From Candidatus Sulfotelmatobacter sp. (GTDB lineage: Bacteria; Eisenbacteria; RBG-16-71-46): 34,213 bases of DNA. The notes beneath the pieces are model-generated. The model was given only the letters and a program-made list of their open reading frames with translations. It made no database searches and had not been told where the DNA came from. Position 1 is the first letter of the stretch; every line of letters starts with the position of its first letter. Both the position numbers and the translations under genes were made by a program. The stretch is from positions 1 through 34,213 of the forward strand of contig DATKAB010000076.1 in NCBI GenBank assembly GCA_035498555.1, written 5' to 3'. Below, in pieces: positions 33,499-34,213 of the stretch.

Positions 33499-34001
33499 AG
33501 AGCGCGTGGCGGGACGGCGACCGGGTGCGCGAGGTGGTGCTCGAATCGCTGGGAAACGATCGCTATCGGGTGCGAGTGGACGACGAGGTCGAGCTGGAGG
33601 TCGCCGCCGAGTGGCTCGAGGACGATCGACTTCGGCTCGTCACCGGCGCGGGCGCGGTGGTGGCCGAGGTCACGGCCGCCGGCGATCGCCGATTCGTGCG
33701 GCTCGGCGCGCTCGACTTCGTGCTGGAGCGCCAGGCAAACGTCGCCCGCGCGCGAGGCGGTCGCGGCGCCGCCGGCACGGCCGGCGGGCTGGAAGCGCCG
33801 ATGCCGGGCGTGATCACCCGCGTCATGGTCACGGCCGGCGACGCGGTGCGAAAGGGTCAGCCGTTGGTGGCGCTCGAAGCCATGAAGATGGAGCATCTGA
33901 TCCGCGCGCCGCGCGACGGCGTGGTGGCGTCGGTCGCCGCCACTCCCGGGACGCTGGTGAGTGGCGGCGCGACCCTGGTGGAGCTGTCCGCTGGCCCCTA
34001 G
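33495..34001 (+). CDS. Biotin carboxyl carrier subunit (split MCC alpha, C-terminal chain, 168 aa)
   Basis: Carries the biotin that shuttles carboxyl groups between the biotin carboxylase and LiuB. Residues 1-80 look like the beta-strand part of a BT (carboxylase-bridging) domain (RYRVRVDDEVELEVAAEWLE, FVRLGALDFVLERQ). A Gly/Ala/Arg-rich hinge lies at about 83-98. The biotinyl domain follows from APMPGVITRVMVTAGDAVRK, with the biotin site EAMKM at Lys131. The ATG overlaps the carboxylase stop by 4 nt. Together the two chains equal one ordinary MCC alpha, so they should assemble with LiuB. The frame differs from that of the upstream gene, so this is a real split or, less likely, a sequencing indel. 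Confidence 0.9.
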   Translation: MKSAWRDGDRVREVVLESLGNDRYRVRVDDEVELEVAAEWLEDDRLRLVTGAGAVVAEVTAAGDRRFVRLGALDFVLERQANVARARGGRGAAGTAGGLEAPMPGVITRVMVTAGDAVRKGQPLVALEAMKMEHLIRAPRDGVVASVAATPGTLVSGGATLVELSAGP

Positions 34002-34065
34002 GATTGTGCGGCGCAGAATGTTGACGGCCGGATCGTCGCACGGTCGATCTGCTGTCGGTTTTCCG

Positions 34066-34212
34066 CTAGACCGCCAGGCTGAGCGAGTGCCGTCGGGCAT
34101 TCGGGATCCGGCTGGTTGGTATCCTCCTCCAGTAGTAGTCGTCCCAGGGGTAAGGCAACCCCACACGCTCCGGGAACAGCCTCGCTTTCAGAATCTCGCG
34201 GACACTGAGTGG
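34066..34212 (-). CDS. 3' end of an unidentified minus-strand gene
   Basis: On the minus strand a frame is open from the window edge to a TAG at 34066-34068. Its last 48 residues include LSVREILKARLFPERVGLPY, then PWDDYYWRRIP and a basic end RRHSLSLAV. The aromatic, charged composition looks like a real protein C-terminus rather than a GC-rich shadow. I do not recognise it. Codons such as AGG AGG ATA, TTG and CCT differ from the strongly GC-ending codons of the neighbours, which hints at a different origin. It converges on the biotin-carrier gene with a 64-nt gap. Confidence 0.45.
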   Translation of the reverse strand, partial: PLSVREILKARLFPERVGLPYPWDDYYWRRIPTSRIPNARRHSLSLAV

Positions 34213-34213
34213 G

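Overview
The window is 34.2 kb of gene-dense, very GC-rich chromosomal DNA from a Gram-negative bacterium. Its outer-membrane barrels, a lipoprotein, a periplasmic adaptor and an acidobacterial-type (ADOP) MacB-like permease point to a diderm. The mix of a CBM9/DUF5916 barrel, DUF4097 proteins, ADOP and NtrY/NtrC pairs is typical of Acidobacteriota, Gemmatimonadota, Eisenbacteria and related lineages. This placement is inferred from gene content, not from a search. I see no rRNA, tRNA, transposase, phage gene or CRISPR array.

Layout, left to right. (1) 1-3817: a tight operon with 4-nt ATGA overlaps: the 3' part of hisS, then aspS, then a zinc-dependent glucose-dehydrogenase-like enzyme. (2) 3855-9115: divergent genes for a CBM9/DUF5916 outer-membrane barrel and a cytoplasmic GH63-type glucosidase. 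(3) 9118-12859: an ECF sigma factor and its zinc-finger anti-sigma factor, bracketed by two DUF4097 proteins. One of these, on the minus strand, has nine DTGSG repeats. (4) 13094-14197: an exported TPR protein behind a 24-bp perfect inverted repeat. (5) 14400-21700: a MacB-like exporter (adaptor, ATPase, ADOP permease), then an NtrC-type regulator and an NtrY-type kinase. (6) 21764-22684: a lipoprotein of unknown function on the minus strand. (7) 22999-24606: methylcrotonyl-CoA carboxylase beta subunit. (8) 24791-29618: a small outer-membrane barrel, a hybrid histidine kinase, a degenerate kinase-like protein that may be a phosphotransferase, and a second NtrC-type regulator. (9) 29879-30037: a 52-residue two-helix membrane protein (lmo0937/DUF5670 family). 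(10) 30126-34001: an EamA transporter, then liuC and the two halves of a split biotin-carboxylase/carrier subunit. (11) the 3' end of an unidentified minus-strand gene at the right edge.

Two themes link the genes. One is leucine catabolism: MCC beta, methylglutaconyl-CoA hydratase and MCC alpha (split into two chains) supply two consecutive steps, but they are separated by about 6.5 kb of signalling and envelope genes. The other is envelope sensing. There are two sigma54 activators (one GAFTGA, one GSFTGA), two sensor kinases and an ECF/anti-sigma pair. Three envelope genes (lipoprotein, small barrel, DUF5670 protein) each carry a correctly oriented sigma54-like -24/-12 motif upstream. My main hypothesis is that these genes form a local sigma54 envelope-response regulon, possibly driven by a phosphorelay through the degenerate kinase-like protein. 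The genes are seen directly; the regulatory wiring is inferred.
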